64,000 nt of DNA from Phaeacidiphilus oryzae TH49. GTDB lineage: Bacteria; Actinomycetota; Actinomycetes; Streptomycetales; Streptomycetaceae. The notes beneath the pieces were generated by a model. The model did not search any database. It was given only the letters and a program-made list of their open reading frames with translations, and was not told the DNA's origin. Below, one piece after another: positions 40,369-50,327 of the stretch; position 1 is the stretch's first letter; each line of letters opens with the position of its first letter. The position numbers and the translations under genes were made by a program. The DNA lies in the NCBI RefSeq assembly GCF_000744815.1, contig NZ_JQMQ01000005.1, forward strand, positions 690,055-754,054, written 5' to 3'.

Positions 40369-40442
40369 GTCACCCGCCGTCCGTTGATACTTCGGCCTCC
40401 CGTGGGCTGGACGGGGCGACGGGCCGCTCCGACCATAAGGGC

Positions 40443-41591
40443 ATGGACGCCACGGTCGGAGTCGTCAAGGAGCGCGCGCCCGGCGAAAGGCGCGTCGCAC
40501 TGGTCCCCCAGGCGGTCCCCGGACTGCTCACGGCGGACGCGGGCGCCGGTGCGACGGTACTGGTGGAGAGCGGGGCGGGGGACGGCGCCTGGTTACCCGA
40601 CGAGGAGTACCGGGAGGCCGGCGCCGAGATCACGTCCGACCCGGCCGACCTGGTGGCCCGCGCCGACGTGCTGCTCTGCGTGCGGGCCGACGGCCTGGAG
40701 GCGCTGCCTCCGCTGCGCGGCGGCCAGCTGCTGATCGGCCTCCTCGACCCGGCCCGGCACCAGCGGCAGGCCGCGGAGTGGGCGGAGCGCGGGGTACTCG
40801 CGCTCAGCCTCGACCGGCTGCCCCGGCAGCTCTCCCGTGCGCAGTCGATGGACGCGCTGACCTCGCAGTCCAGCGTGGCCGGCTACAAGGCCGCGGTGCT
40901 GGCCGCGCACGCCTTCGACCGCTTCTTCCCGATGCTCACCACCGCGGCCGGCACCACCAGGCCGGCCGCGGTCCTGGTGCTGGGCACCGGGATCGCCGGC
41001 CTGCAGGCCATCGCCACCGCCCGCCGGCTGGGGGCGGTGGTCACCGCCTACGACGTCCGCGCGGCGGCCCGGGCTGAGGCGGAATCGCTCGGCGCCCGCT
41101 TCCTCGACCTCGGCGCCGCGGCCGCCTCCGCGGCCGGATCCGGCGGCTACGCGCGAGAGTTGACCGCCGAGGAACTGGCCGCGCAGCAGCGTGCCCTGGA
41201 CGAGCGGACGGCCTCCTTCGACGTGGTGATCACCACCGCCCAGGTGCCGGGGCGCACGCCCCCGGTGCTGGTCACCGAGCGGGCACTGGCCGCCATGCGG
41301 CCCGGCTCCGTCCTGGTCGACCTGGCCGCGAGCGAGTACGGCGGCAATGTGGAGCTCTCCGAGCCGGAGCGGACGATCGTGCTGCCGAACGGCGTCACGG
41401 TGATCGGCGCGGGCTCGCTGCCCTCGGCCGCGGCCACCGCGGCCTCCACCGCGTACGCCCGCAACCTCACCGCGCTTCTGCGCCATCTCACGGGGCCTGA
41501 GGGCAAGTTGACGGTCGACCCGGCCGACGAGATCACCGGCGCGCTGCTGCTCCCGCCCGCGCCCGTCACAGAAGGAGGGCCGAGGCCGTGA
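40443..41591 (+). CDS. pntAA: NAD(P) transhydrogenase subunit alpha part 1 (PntAA)
   Basis: The soluble NAD(H)-binding subunit (382 residues) of the proton-translocating transhydrogenase that makes NADPH from NADH. It has the alanine-dehydrogenase-like N-terminus VGVVKERAPGERRVALVPQAVPGLL and the Rossmann site VLVLGTGIAGLQAIATARRLGAVVTAYDVR (residues about 175-205), then ITTAQVPGRTPPVLVT. It starts at ATG 40443 and overlaps the next gene by four bases (GTGA). Confidence 0.94.
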   Translation: MDATVGVVKERAPGERRVALVPQAVPGLLTADAGAGATVLVESGAGDGAWLPDEEYREAGAEITSDPADLVARADVLLCVRADGLEALPPLRGGQLLIGLLDPARHQRQAAEWAERGVLALSLDRLPRQLSRAQSMDALTSQSSVAGYKAAVLAAHAFDRFFPMLTTAAGTTRPAAVLVLGTGIAGLQAIATARRLGAVVTAYDVRAAARAEAESLGARFLDLGAAAASAAGSGGYARELTAEELAAQQRALDERTASFDVVITTAQVPGRTPPVLVTERALAAMRPGSVLVDLAASEYGGNVELSEPERTIVLPNGVTVIGAGSLPSAAATAASTAYARNLTALLRHLTGPEGKLTVDPADEITGALLLPPAPVTEGGPRP

Positions 41592-42025
41592 CACTCTCCC
41601 TGCTCACCGCGGTCTACATCTTCGTGCTCAGCGTGCTGGTCGGCTTCGAGGTGATCAGCAAGGTGCCGGCCACCCTCCACACCCCGCTGATGTCCGGCGC
41701 CAACTCGATCCACGGGGTGGTGGTGATCGGCGCGATGCTGATCGCCGCCCAGGCGCACGACGCCGTCGGCTACGTGCTGGCCTTCTTCGCCGTGGCGCTG
41801 GGCGCGATGAACGTGGTGGGCGGATACGTGGTCACCGACCGGATGCTGCACATGTTCCGCGGCAAGCGCGAGGAGAAACCGGCCGGGCCGCCCGCCGGGT
41901 CGCCCGCTGAAGCGCCCGCCGGGCCGCCCGCCGTCGCGCCCACCGGCGGCTTCACCGGCGACGACCGGCCCGCCGAACGGCCCGCCGGCGCCGAAGGCCC
42001 GTCCGCCCCCGGGAGGCCGGAGTGA
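41588..42025 (+). CDS. pntAB: NAD(P) transhydrogenase subunit alpha part 2 (PntAB)
   Basis: A 145-residue membrane subunit with three hydrophobic helices (LLTAVYIFVLSVLVGFEVIS, VVVIGAMLIAAQAHDAVGYVLAFFAVALGAMNVVGGYVV) and the conserved MSGANSIHG motif in the proton channel. The C-terminus is a Pro/Ala/Glu-rich extension of about 45 residues, longer than usual. GTG 41588 overlaps pntAA, and the stop overlaps pntB. Confidence 0.92.
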   Translation: MTLSLLTAVYIFVLSVLVGFEVISKVPATLHTPLMSGANSIHGVVVIGAMLIAAQAHDAVGYVLAFFAVALGAMNVVGGYVVTDRMLHMFRGKREEKPAGPPAGSPAEAPAGPPAVAPTGGFTGDDRPAERPAGAEGPSAPGRPE

Positions 42026-43440
42026 ACAGTCTGGACGCCGCCGTCCGGTACGTCCTCCTCGCCGCGGCGGCCTGCTTCGTCGTCGGCCTCCATCTGATGA
42101 ACACCCCGCGTACGGCCCGCCGCGGCAACGCGATCTCGGCAGCCGCGATGGCGGTGGCCGTCCTGGCCACCGCCGTCCTGCTGCTCAACGACGGCGCGAT
42201 CAGCGGCTACGGCTGGCTGGTGCTGCTCCTCGGCGGGGCGCTGGGCTCGGCCGCCGGACTCTACTCGGCGCGCCGGGTCGCGATGACCGCCATGCCCCAA
42301 CTGGTCAGCCTCTTCAACGCGGTGGGCGGCGGGGCGGCGGTGCTGATCACGGTCACCGACCTGCTGCAGACCTCCCACCCGGCCGGAATCGCCGCCCGCA
42401 CCACCGTCCCCGGCGCACTGGACATCGTCATCGGCGCGGTCACCTTCTCCGGCTCGCTGATCGCCGCCGGGAAGCTCCAGGGACTGGTCCCCGGCCGCCC
42501 GATCGGGCTGCCCGCGCTGCGTACCGCCTGCACCTTCGGGCTGCCGCTGATGTTCGTGGCGGGGCTGATCTCGGTGCTGGACCCGCAGTGGCTGTGGCTC
42601 TCGGCGGCGCTGCTGCCCGCGCTGGGCCTCGCCTTCGGGGTGGCCATGGTGCTGCCGATCGGCGGGGCGGACATGCCGGTGGTGATCTCGCTGCTGAACG
42701 CCTGCACCGGCACGGCGGTGGCGATGGCCGGATTCGTCCTGGACGAGCCCGCGCTGATCACCGCCGGCGCGCTGGTCGGCGCCTCCGGCGGGATCCTCAC
42801 CAAGCTGATGGCGGACGCCATGAACCGCTCGATCGTCTCGATCATCGTCGGCGGCTTCGGCACCGGCGACGAGGGGCCGGTAGGCGGTGAGGGCGCCGGC
42901 GACGCCCGGGTCCGCTCGCTGTCCGTGGACGACGCGGCGATCCAACTCGCCTACGCGGAACGGGTGATGATCGTCCCCGGCTACGGCCTGGCGGCCGCCC
43001 AGGCCCAGCACGAGCTGGGCGACCTGGCCCAGCTTCTGGAGGAGCACGGGGTGCAGGTGCGGTACGCGGTCCACCCGGTGGCCGGGCGGATGCCGGGCCA
43101 TATGAACGTCCTGCTGGCCGAGGCAGACGTGCCCTACCCCCAGCTCCTCGACCTGGAGGAGGCCAACCCGGCCTTCCCGCAGACCGACGTCTCGCTGGTG
43201 GTCGGGGCCAACGACGTCACCAACCCGGCCGCCCGCCGCCCCGGCAACCCCGTCTCCGGGATGCCCGTCCTGGACGTCGACCGCTCGAAGAACGTCATCG
43301 TGATCAAACGCTCGATGGCCCCCGGCTACGCCGGCATCGACAACGAGCTCTACACCGCCCCGCAGACCGGAATGCTCTTCTCCGACGCGAAGCAGGCGCT
43401 CTCCGACCTCCGGGCGGCCGTCCGCACCTTCGTGGCCTGA
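42022..43440 (+). CDS. pntB: NAD(P) transhydrogenase subunit beta (PntB)
   Basis: A 472-residue subunit with about nine membrane helices and a C-terminal NADP(H)-binding domain (from about 300). The NADP site includes VMIVPGYGLAAAQAQHELGDLAQLLEEHG and VRYAVHPVAGRMPGHMNVLLAEADVPYP. The proton-channel GGADMPVVISLLNACTGTAVAMAGF is typical. Genes pntAA-pntAB-pntB are overlapped and form the usual three-gene actinobacterial operon. Confidence 0.95.
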   Translation: MNSLDAAVRYVLLAAAACFVVGLHLMNTPRTARRGNAISAAAMAVAVLATAVLLLNDGAISGYGWLVLLLGGALGSAAGLYSARRVAMTAMPQLVSLFNAVGGGAAVLITVTDLLQTSHPAGIAARTTVPGALDIVIGAVTFSGSLIAAGKLQGLVPGRPIGLPALRTACTFGLPLMFVAGLISVLDPQWLWLSAALLPALGLAFGVAMVLPIGGADMPVVISLLNACTGTAVAMAGFVLDEPALITAGALVGASGGILTKLMADAMNRSIVSIIVGGFGTGDEGPVGGEGAGDARVRSLSVDDAAIQLAYAERVMIVPGYGLAAAQAQHELGDLAQLLEEHGVQVRYAVHPVAGRMPGHMNVLLAEADVPYPQLLDLEEANPAFPQTDVSLVVGANDVTNPAARRPGNPVSGMPVLDVDRSKNVIVIKRSMAPGYAGIDNELYTAPQTGMLFSDAKQALSDLRAAVRTFVA

Positions 43441-43577
43441 GCCGCGGCAGGGAGCGGGCGGGCGGCTGGAGGAGGAACAGCCAAGCGAGTGACGGGACTT
43501 GACGACGCGTCGGCGGAGCCCGCCGGTTCCGCTTATCATGGCGGCGTTCTGGCGGATGATCAGTCGGGTGGTGGCGG

Positions 43578-44426
43578 ATGACGAACACCGAGTGGATGCG
43601 GACCGGGCCTGACGGGCGGGAGCCGGTCGAGCTGCGGACCGACGTCCCGCACAGCGCCCGGATGTACGACTACTACCTCGGCGGCAAGGACAACTTCCCC
43701 GCGGACCGCGCGGCGGCGGAACGCTTCGTCGCCAACGCGCCGAGCGTCCCCGATGCGGCCCGGGCCAACCGCCGCTTCCTCGGCCGGGCCGTCCGCTTCG
43801 CCTGCGAGCAGGGCATCAGCCGCTTCCTCGACGTCGGGACGGGGATTCCGACGGCGGAGAACACCCACGAGGTGGCGCAGTCCGTCGACCCGGCGGCGCA
43901 GGTCGTCTACGTCGACAACGACCCGATCGTGCTGGCCCACGCCCGGGCCCTGCTCAGCTCGAAGAACGGGTCCGGCTCGACGGCCTTCCTGGGCGCGGAC
44001 TTCCGGGATCCGGAGGCGATCCTCTCGGCGCCGGCGACGCGCAAGCTGCTGGAGCCGGGCGAGCCGGTCTGCCTGATGATGGTCGCCCTGCTGCACTTCT
44101 TCGCCGACGAGGAGGCGTACGCGTCGGTGCGGCGGCTGACCGCGGCGCTGCCGGACCGGAGCCTGGTCGTCCTCTCCCACCTGACCTCGGACTTCTCCAC
44201 CCCGGAGTCGGACGAGGAGGGCCGCAGGATCTACCGCGAGGCGGGTATCCCCCTGACCACCCGCAGCCGCGAGGAGGTCGAACACCTCCTCGCCGACTCC
44301 GGCCTCACCCTCCTCGCCCCCGGCGTCGTCCCCACCATCGACTGGCGTCCCGGCGACCACCCCTCCGACGCCGCCCTCACCGCCGAACTCGTCTGCACCT
44401 ACGCGGCCGTGGCCGCCAAGGACTGA
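43578..44426 (+). CDS. DUF574 SAM-dependent methyltransferase
   Basis: A 282-residue class I methyltransferase of the actinomycete-specific DUF574 (Methyltransf_19) family. Signature PHSARMYDYYLGGKDNFPADRAAAE, SAM-binding RFLDVGTGIPT, and VVYVDNDPIVLAHARALL. It resembles the gene at 50328 in family and layout. The substrate is unknown. It starts at ATG 43578. Confidence 0.9.
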   Translation: MTNTEWMRTGPDGREPVELRTDVPHSARMYDYYLGGKDNFPADRAAAERFVANAPSVPDAARANRRFLGRAVRFACEQGISRFLDVGTGIPTAENTHEVAQSVDPAAQVVYVDNDPIVLAHARALLSSKNGSGSTAFLGADFRDPEAILSAPATRKLLEPGEPVCLMMVALLHFFADEEAYASVRRLTAALPDRSLVVLSHLTSDFSTPESDEEGRRIYREAGIPLTTRSREEVEHLLADSGLTLLAPGVVPTIDWRPGDHPSDAALTAELVCTYAAVAAKD

Positions 44427-44474
44427 CCCTTCCGGAAGTCACGGCACGGACCGCTCCCCGCCGCTCGACGACCA

Positions 44475-44540
44475 GCGCAAGCGCACCCCAAGGGCGCGGG
44501 GATCGGCGCGGCCGACCACCCCACCAGCCCCGGCCGGCAA
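44475..44540. repeat. Streptomyces-type intergenic hairpin repeat
   Basis: CGCACCCCAAGGGCGCGGGG followed by a CGGCGCGGCCGACCACCCC-like stretch looks like the widespread Streptomyces intergenic element (CCCCnnGGGGCGCGGGGA...CCCCAC). It lies in the gap between the methyltransferase and the UvrA gene, which converge, so it may terminate both. Confidence 0.5.
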
Positions 44541-44560
44541 CGGCGCCCCCTCGCCCGCGG

Positions 44561-47170
44561 CTACTCCGCGGCGAGCGCCCGGCGCAGGTGGGGGGCCGTC
44601 GCCCCCTCCGTCGCGCGGGCGACGTCCGGCGGCTCGCCGGCGGCGACCACCCGGCCGCCCGCCTCGCCGCCGCCGGGCCCGAGGTCGATCACCCAGTCCG
44701 CTCCCGCCGCGACCGACATGTCGTGCTCCACGACCACCACCGTGTGCCCCGCGTCCACCAGCCCGTGGAGCTGCGCGTTGAGGAGGTCGACGTCGGCCGG
44801 GTGAAGCCCGGTGGAGGGCTCGTCCAGCACGTAGAGGGTGTGGCCGCGCCGCCCCCGCTGCAGCTCCGCCGCCAGCTTGACGCGCTGCGCCTCGCCCCCG
44901 GACAGCGTGGTGGCCGGCTGCCCGAGCCGCAGATAGCCGAGGCCGACCTCCTCCAGGACGGCCAGCGGGCGGGCCGCGGCCGGGTCCTCGGCGAAGAACT
45001 CCCGGGCCTGCTCCACGGTCAGGTCCAGGACCTCGGCCACCGACCGGCCGCGCAGCCGCACCTCCAGCGTCTCCTCGTTGTAGCGGCGCCCGCCGCAGAC
45101 CGGGCAGGGGGCCGTCGCCCCCGGCAGGAAGAGCATCTCGATCCGGATCTCGCCCTCGCCCTGGCAGTTCTCGCAGCGCCCGCCGGCCACGTTGAAGGAG
45201 AACCGGCCGGCCCCCCAACCCCGTTCCCGCGCTTCCCGGGTGGCGGCGAAGAGCTTGCGGACGGTGTCGAAGAGGCCGGTGTAGGTGGCCAGGTTGGAGC
45301 GCGGGCTGCGGCCGATCGGCTTCTGGTCGACGCGCACCAGCCGGCGGACCGCCTCCCCGCCGCGGACCACGACCCCCGCGGCCGGATCGTCCTCGCTCGG
45401 GGCCTCCGGCTCCCCGTCCGGCTCCTCCTCCGCCGGCCCGGCCTCCGCGGAGGCGTCCCGGGCCACCACCGCCGGCAGCACCTGGCCGACCAGCGTCGAC
45501 TTCCCGGAGCCCGAGACCCCCGTGACCGCCGTGAACGCGCCCAGCGGAAAGGCGACTTCGAGACCGTGGAGGTTGTGCCGCTCGACACCGGAGAGCTCCA
45601 GCCAACCGCTGGGGACGCGGCGGGCGCCCGGCCGCCCACCCGCCCCGGCCGCCCGCGCACCGAAGAGGTAACGGCGGGTCACCGACTCTTCCACATCCGC
45701 GAGTTGCGGCACCGCGCCGCTGTAAAGCACCTCACCGCCGCGCTCCCCCGCGCCCGGCCCCACGTCCACGATCCAGTCCGCGGCCCGGATCACGTCCAGG
45801 TCGTGCTCCACCACGAAGAGCGAGTTGCCGGCCACCCGCAGCCGCCGCAGCGCCGTCAGCAGCGCGTCCGTGTCGGCCGGGTGCAGCCCCGCGGACGGCT
45901 CGTCCAGGACGTACAGCACGCCGAAGAGCCCCGCCCGCAGCTGCGTGCCGAGCCGCAGTCGCTGGAGCTCCCCGGAGGAGAGGGTGTCCGTGGAGCGGTC
46001 CGCGCCGAGGTAGCCGAGCCCCAGCTCGACCAGCGCGCCGATCCGGCCGCGGAGGTTCTCCACCAGCGCGGCGGCCGCCTCCGCCCGGGCCCCGTCCACC
46101 CCGCCGGCGGCGAGCGCGCCCGGCGCCGCCGCCTGGGCCAGCGCCTCGGCCAGCTCGGCCAGCGGCAGCCGGGCGTACGCGGTGATGTCCCGTCCGCCGA
46201 AGCGGACGGCCAGCGGCTCAGGCCGCAGCCGGCGCCCACCGCAGGCCGGGCACGGCCGGGAGAGCAGGAAGCGGGCCGCCTTGGCGCGCAGCGTGCGGCT
46301 CTTGGTGGTGGCGTAGGTGTGCAGCACCCAGCGGCGCGGGCTGGAGTACGTCCCCTCGTACGGCCGCTGGATGCGGCCGGCCTCGCGCACCGGGTGGACG
46401 GTGACGACCGGCTGCTCCTCGGTGAGGAGGATCCAGTCCCGGCGCTCGGCGGGCAGCTCGGACCAGGGCGCGTCCAGGTCGACGCCGAGCTCGCCGAGGA
46501 TGTCCCGGTAGTTCTTGCCCTGCCAGGCGCCCGGCCAGGCGGCGACGGCTCCCTCGCGGATGCTCAGCGAGGGGTCCGGGACCATCGCCTCGGCGTCCAC
46601 GTCGTGCACCCGCCCCAGGCCGTGGCATGCGGGGCAGGCGCCGGCCGGGGTGTTCGGTGAGAAGGCGTCGGAGTCCAGCTGCTCGGCGCCCGGCGGATAG
46701 GTCCCCGCCCGGGAGAAGAGCATCCGCAGCACGTTGGAGAGCCCGCTGACCGTGCCGACCGAGGAGCGGGCGCTGCCGCCCCCGCGGGGCTGCCGCAGCG
46801 CGACCGCCGGCGGCAGCCCGGTGATCTCGCCCACCCGGGGGGCGCCGACCTGGTCGATCAGCCGCCTGGCGTAGGGGCTGACCGACTCCAGGTAGCGGCG
46901 CTGCGCCTCGGCGTAGATCGTGCCGAAGGCCAGCGAGGACTTGCCGGAGCCGGAGACCCCGGTGAAGACCGCGATCCGGTCCCGCGGCACGGCGAGGTCG
47001 ACCCCGCGCAGGTTGTGCTCCCGCGCGCCGTGGACGCGGACCATGCCGTCGGAAGCGCTCTCGGCCGGCGCGGGCGCGGGCGTCGGCCCCGGCCTGGGGG
47101 CTGGGTTCGGCCCCGGTTCGGGCCCCGGTTTTGGCTCCGCCCCAGGTCCCGGCTCTGACGATGCGATCAC
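44561..47170 (-). CDS. UvrA-like class II ABC excinuclease subunit
   Basis: An 869-residue double-ABC protein. Two Walker A sites ([18 protein letters not shown]), two signatures ([22 protein letters not shown]) and zinc knuckles ([25 protein letters not shown]...CPVCGGRR) are present. At 830 residues of core it is short, which fits class II UvrA lacking the UvrB-interaction region and often found near resistance genes or secondary metabolism. It carries a Pro-rich (GPGP...) N-terminal extension of about 40 residues; the start is GTG 47170, with ATG 47044 as alternative. Confidence 0.85.
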   Translation of the reverse strand: MIASSEPGPGAEPKPGPEPGPNPAPRPGPTPAPAPAESASDGMVRVHGAREHNLRGVDLAVPRDRIAVFTGVSGSGKSSLAFGTIYAEAQRRYLESVSPYARRLIDQVGAPRVGEITGLPPAVALRQPRGGGSARSSVGTVSGLSNVLRMLFSRAGTYPPGAEQLDSDAFSPNTPAGACPACHGLGRVHDVDAEAMVPDPSLSIREGAVAAWPGAWQGKNYRDILGELGVDLDAPWSELPAERRDWILLTEEQPVVTVHPVREAGRIQRPYEGTYSSPRRWVLHTYATTKSRTLRAKAARFLLSRPCPACGGRRLRPEPLAVRFGGRDITAYARLPLAELAEALAQAAAPGALAAGGVDGARAEAAAALVENLRGRIGALVELGLGYLGADRSTDTLSSGELQRLRLGTQLRAGLFGVLYVLDEPSAGLHPADTDALLTALRRLRVAGNSLFVVEHDLDVIRAADWIVDVGPGAGERGGEVLYSGAVPQLADVEESVTRRYLFGARAAGAGGRPGARRVPSGWLELSGVERHNLHGLEVAFPLGAFTAVTGVSGSGKSTLVGQVLPAVVARDASAEAGPAEEEPDGEPEAPSEDDPAAGVVVRGGEAVRRLVRVDQKPIGRSPRSNLATYTGLFDTVRKLFAATREARERGWGAGRFSFNVAGGRCENCQGEGEIRIEMLFLPGATAPCPVCGGRRYNEETLEVRLRGRSVAEVLDLTVEQAREFFAEDPAAARPLAVLEEVGLGYLRLGQPATTLSGGEAQRVKLAAELQRGRRGHTLYVLDEPSTGLHPADVDLLNAQLHGLVDAGHTVVVVEHDMSVAAGADWVIDLGPGGGEAGGRVVAAGEPPDVARATEGATAPHLRRALAAE

Positions 47171-47176
47171 CCGTCG

Positions 47177-47198
47177 AACGTACCCGAACGGTTAGGGT
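47177..47198. promoter_or_regulatory. Divergent promoter elements of uvrA and IMPase genes
   Basis: TACGTT on the minus strand (read from 47182 to 47177), six bases before GTG 47170, fits a leaderless -10. TAGGGT on the plus strand (47193-47198) is a candidate -10 for the rightward gene. Confidence 0.35.
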
Positions 47199-47251
47199 GT
47201 CCGGGTTTGCCCCCGCGAAGCCCTCGCCCCGCGCCCCCAGGGAGTACCCGT

Positions 47252-48166
47252 ATGCCGGACGGCCCCGACCGCCTCCTGCCGATAGCGGTGGACGCCTGCC
47301 GCTCCGCGGCCAAGCTGCTGCGCGGGCTGCTCGGCGGCGCCGAGGACCGGCTCACGGTGCGGGAGAAGTCCGCGGACGGCTTCGACACGGTGACGGCGGC
47401 GGATCTGGCGGTCGAGGACCATCTGCGCGGCCTGCTGGCGGACGCCGTCCCCGGCTCGGCCGTCCTCGGCGAGGAGCGCGGCGGCGGCGAGGCCGGGGGC
47501 GGGCCAGCACCGGTCCGCTGGTACGTCGACCCGATCGACGGGACCGGCAATCTGCTGCGCGGCATCCCCCTCGCCGCGGTCTCGGTCGGCGCCGCCGTCG
47601 GGGACCGGGTGGTGGCCGGCTGCGTGCTGGACGTCTTCCGGGACGAGTGCTTCACCGGCGGGGAGGGGCTGCCGTTCAGGCTGGAGACCCCGCCCGGAGC
47701 CCTGCGGGTCGCTCCCGCCGCCGCGCGCAAGCCCCTTGTGCTCACCGACATCCCCCTCCCCGGCCGGGTGGAAGGACCCGAACTCGCCTTCCTGGCCGAG
47801 CTGTTGACCAGGGCCGAGGTCCGGCGGATCTACTCCACCGCGCTGAGCCTGGCCTGGGTGGCGGCCGGCCGCGCCGACGCCGCCTGCAACCTCGTCATCA
47901 AGCCCTGGGACACCGCGGCGGGCCTCGCCCTGGTCCGCTCGGCGGGCGGCGCCTTCCTGCCCATCGCCGCCCGGGCGCGCCCGCCGCCCATGACGCTCCC
48001 GGCGCCCTGCCGCCCCCGGCGACCTTCGCACCCCGCCCCAGCACTCCCCGGCTTCCTGGCCCACCGGCGCCAGGCCGATCCGGCCCTCACCGGCTGGCTG
48101 CACACCCGGCTGACCGGCCTCGCGCTCACGTCCCCGGCACCCGCCGCCGCAGGAGGTCCGGGCTGA
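47252..48166 (+). CDS. Inositol monophosphatase-family protein
   Basis: A 304-residue phosphatase-fold protein. Metal motif WYVDPIDGTGNLLRGIP (family usually DPIDGTTN), EERGGGE and the C-terminal WDTAAGLALVRSAGG are present. The region after residue 230 (an Arg/Pro-rich insert) is atypical. Substrate is uncertain (inositol phosphate, fructose bisphosphate or PAP type). It starts at ATG 47252. The last 41 bases overlap the FMN enzyme gene on the opposite strand. Confidence 0.8.
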   Translation: MPDGPDRLLPIAVDACRSAAKLLRGLLGGAEDRLTVREKSADGFDTVTAADLAVEDHLRGLLADAVPGSAVLGEERGGGEAGGGPAPVRWYVDPIDGTGNLLRGIPLAAVSVGAAVGDRVVAGCVLDVFRDECFTGGEGLPFRLETPPGALRVAPAAARKPLVLTDIPLPGRVEGPELAFLAELLTRAEVRRIYSTALSLAWVAAGRADAACNLVIKPWDTAAGLALVRSAGGAFLPIAARARPPPMTLPAPCRPRRPSHPAPALPGFLAHRRQADPALTGWLHTRLTGLALTSPAPAAAGGPG

Positions 48167-49331
48167 GCTCGGAGACGCTGCGCACCCCGCACAGCCCCAT
48201 CGTCACGGTCAGCTCATGGGCGAGGATGTCGATGCAGTGCCGGACGCCCGCCTCCCCGGCGGCTGCCAGCCCGTACAGATGGGCCCGGCCGAGCAGCACC
48301 GCCCGGGCGCCCAGGGCGAGCGCCGCCGCGATGTCGCTGCCGCGCCGGAACCCGGAGTCCACCAGCACCTCCACCCGGTCCCCCACCGCCTCGACGATCC
48401 CCGGCAGCACGTCGATGGTGGCCGGCACATGGTCCAGCTGCCGGCCGCCGTGGTTGCTCACCACGATGGCGTCGGCCCCGGCCCCCGCGGCCCGGACCGC
48501 CTCCTCCGGCCGCAGGACGCCCTTGACCACGACCGGCCCCTCCCACTGCTCGCGGATCCACTTCAGGTCGTTCCAGCAGACCGTGCCGTCGAACAGGTCG
48601 GCGACCACGTCCAGCGAACGCCGGTCGTCCGGGCCGATGTTGGGAAAAGTGATCAGCTCCGAGGTGAGGAGGTGCCAGGACCAGTACGGGTGCAGCGCGC
48701 CGTCCAGGAAGGACGGCAGGGTCAGCTGCGGCCGGGGCAGCGAGAGGCCGGCGTGCTTCTCCCGCTCGCGCTTGGACCGCACGTTGGTGTCGATGTTGAG
48801 CACCAGGGCGTGGAACCCGGCGCGGCGGGCCCGCTCGATCGCCCCCCGGATCACCTCGCGGTCGCTCCAGAGGTAGAGCTGGAACCACAGCGGCGTGTCC
48901 GTCTGCGCGGCGACCTCCTCCACCGAGGTGTTGGCGAGGGTGGAGATCCCGTACGGGATTCCCGCGTGCCGGGCCGCCCGGGCCACCGCCACCTCGCCCT
49001 CGTGGTGGACCATCCGCGGAGCGCCCACCGGGGAGAGGACGAAGGGCAGCGGCTGGTGGATGCCGAGGACGGTGGTACCGGTGTCGATCTCGCGCACATC
49101 GCCCGGGGCCTCGGGGAGGAACTCGAGTTCGTCGAAGGCCGCCCGGTTCCGCCGCAGCGTGTACTCGTCCTCCGCGCCCCCCTCCAGGTAGGCCCAGGCC
49201 GCGGACGGCAGCCGGCGGCGGGCCCGGCGGGCCACGTCCGAGATGCTCTCGCAGCGCGCGAGGCGCCAAGCCCCGTACGGCGCCGGGGGCCTGGCGACCC
49301 TCAGCATGGCGGGAATCTCAGAGGGTTTCAT
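48126..49331 (-). CDS. FMN-dependent alpha-hydroxy acid oxidase (lactate oxidase/monooxygenase-like)
   Basis: A 401-residue TIM-barrel flavoprotein. Active-site and FMN motifs: AWAYLEGGAEDEYTLRRNRAAF, LSPVGAPRM, WFQLYLWSDRE, VVKGVLRPEEAVRAAGAGADAIVVSNHGGRQLDHVPATIDVLP (HGGRQLD with catalytic His) and DSGFRRGSDIAAALALGARAVLLGRAHLYGLAAAGE. It oxidises L-2-hydroxyacids (such as lactate) to ketoacids. It starts at ATG 49331; a downstream ATG at 49307 is possible. Confidence 0.9.
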   Translation of the reverse strand: MKPSEIPAMLRVARPPAPYGAWRLARCESISDVARRARRRLPSAAWAYLEGGAEDEYTLRRNRAAFDELEFLPEAPGDVREIDTGTTVLGIHQPLPFVLSPVGAPRMVHHEGEVAVARAARHAGIPYGISTLANTSVEEVAAQTDTPLWFQLYLWSDREVIRGAIERARRAGFHALVLNIDTNVRSKREREKHAGLSLPRPQLTLPSFLDGALHPYWSWHLLTSELITFPNIGPDDRRSLDVVADLFDGTVCWNDLKWIREQWEGPVVVKGVLRPEEAVRAAGAGADAIVVSNHGGRQLDHVPATIDVLPGIVEAVGDRVEVLVDSGFRRGSDIAAALALGARAVLLGRAHLYGLAAAGEAGVRHCIDILAHELTVTMGLCGVRSVSELSPDLLRRRVPGT

Positions 49332-49440
49332 AAGACGCCGGATATCCCGGGTGGGCCGCGCCAAACGCCCGCGCCCGGGGTGCGGCGGGCAGGCGGGGCG
49401 CAAGCGGGGTGGGCAGGCGGGGTGGGCAGGCGGAGCGGCG

Positions 49441-50196
49441 TCAGAAGGTGGTGTAGCCGCCGTCGACGGTGAACTCGCCGCCGGTGCAGTAGCTCGACTC
49501 GTCCGAGAGGAGGAAGAGGACCATGGTGGCCAGCTCCTCGGGGCGGGCCTGGCGCGGGATCGGGAGGTGGGCGACGGCGCCCTCGGTGCCGGGCGCGTCC
49601 GCGGTCATCGGGGTGGCCACCATCCCCGGGTGGACCGAGTTGACCCGGATCCCGTACCGGCCGAACTCCTGGGCCGCGGTCTTGGTCATCCCCCGCACCG
49701 CCCACTTGGCGGCGGTGTAGCCGACTATGCCGCTGAAGGCGATGATCCCGCCGACCGAGGAGATGTTGACGATCGAGCCGCCGCCGGCCCGCCGCATCGA
49801 CGGCAGCACGGACTTCATCCCGAGGAAGACGCCGACCTGGTTGACGTCGACCACCTTGCGGTAGTCGGCCTCGGAGAGCTCCGCGATCGGGCCGACGTGG
49901 ACGATGCCGGCGTTGTTGACCAGCCCCGAGACCGGGCCGAAGGCCTCCTCTGCGGCGGAGACCGCCTGCTGCCAGGCCGCCTCCGAGGTGACGTCCAGCG
50001 GCTGGAAGAGGGCGGCGTCCGGGCCCAACTCCTTGGCCAGCGCGCGCCCTTCCTCCTCCAGGATGTCGCCGACGACGACCCGCGCGCCCTCGGCCACCAG
50101 CAACCGGGCGTGCGCCTCGCCCATGCCGCGGGCGCCGCCGGTGATCAGCACGGTCCTGCCGGACACCCGGCCGCTCTTGCCCATGCTCATGCTCAT
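49441..50196 (-). CDS. Short-chain dehydrogenase/reductase
   Basis: A 251-residue classical SDR. NAD(P) motif GGARGMGEAHARLL, NNAG (VNNAGIVH), catalytic Ser in NISSVGGIIAFSG, and YTAAKWA (Y-x3-K). VHPGMVATPM and the C-terminal DESSYCTGGEFTVDGG are family features. The acidic residue after the beta2 strand (GDILEEE) suggests NAD preference. Substrate unknown. It starts at ATG 50196. Confidence 0.9.
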   Translation of the reverse strand: MSMSMGKSGRVSGRTVLITGGARGMGEAHARLLVAEGARVVVGDILEEEGRALAKELGPDAALFQPLDVTSEAAWQQAVSAAEEAFGPVSGLVNNAGIVHVGPIAELSEADYRKVVDVNQVGVFLGMKSVLPSMRRAGGGSIVNISSVGGIIAFSGIVGYTAAKWAVRGMTKTAAQEFGRYGIRVNSVHPGMVATPMTADAPGTEGAVAHLPIPRQARPEELATMVLFLLSDESSYCTGGEFTVDGGYTTF

Positions 50197-50313
50197 CCCG
50201 CCATGGTGGCAGTGGGCCCCGCGGACCGGAAGGCGCCGACGCCGGCGGCCCGCACCCTCGCCCGGAGAGCACTTCTCTCCCCCGAATCGCTCACACGACG
50301 AGCAGATCAGCCC

Positions 50314-50327
50314 TACGATTCGATCTC
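50314..50327 (+). promoter_or_regulatory. Probable leaderless promoter of the second DUF574 gene
   Basis: TACGAT (50314-50319) lies eight bases before GTG 50328, with no ribosome site. Confidence 0.45.

Noticed and set aside
43499-43539. TTGACG and TATCAT as a promoter for the first DUF574 gene
   Set aside because: The 29-base spacing is too long for a normal sigma-70-type promoter.
44561-47170. Housekeeping UvrA
   Set aside because: Shorter than the usual excinuclease UvrA and with a Pro-rich extension; class II UvrA fits better.
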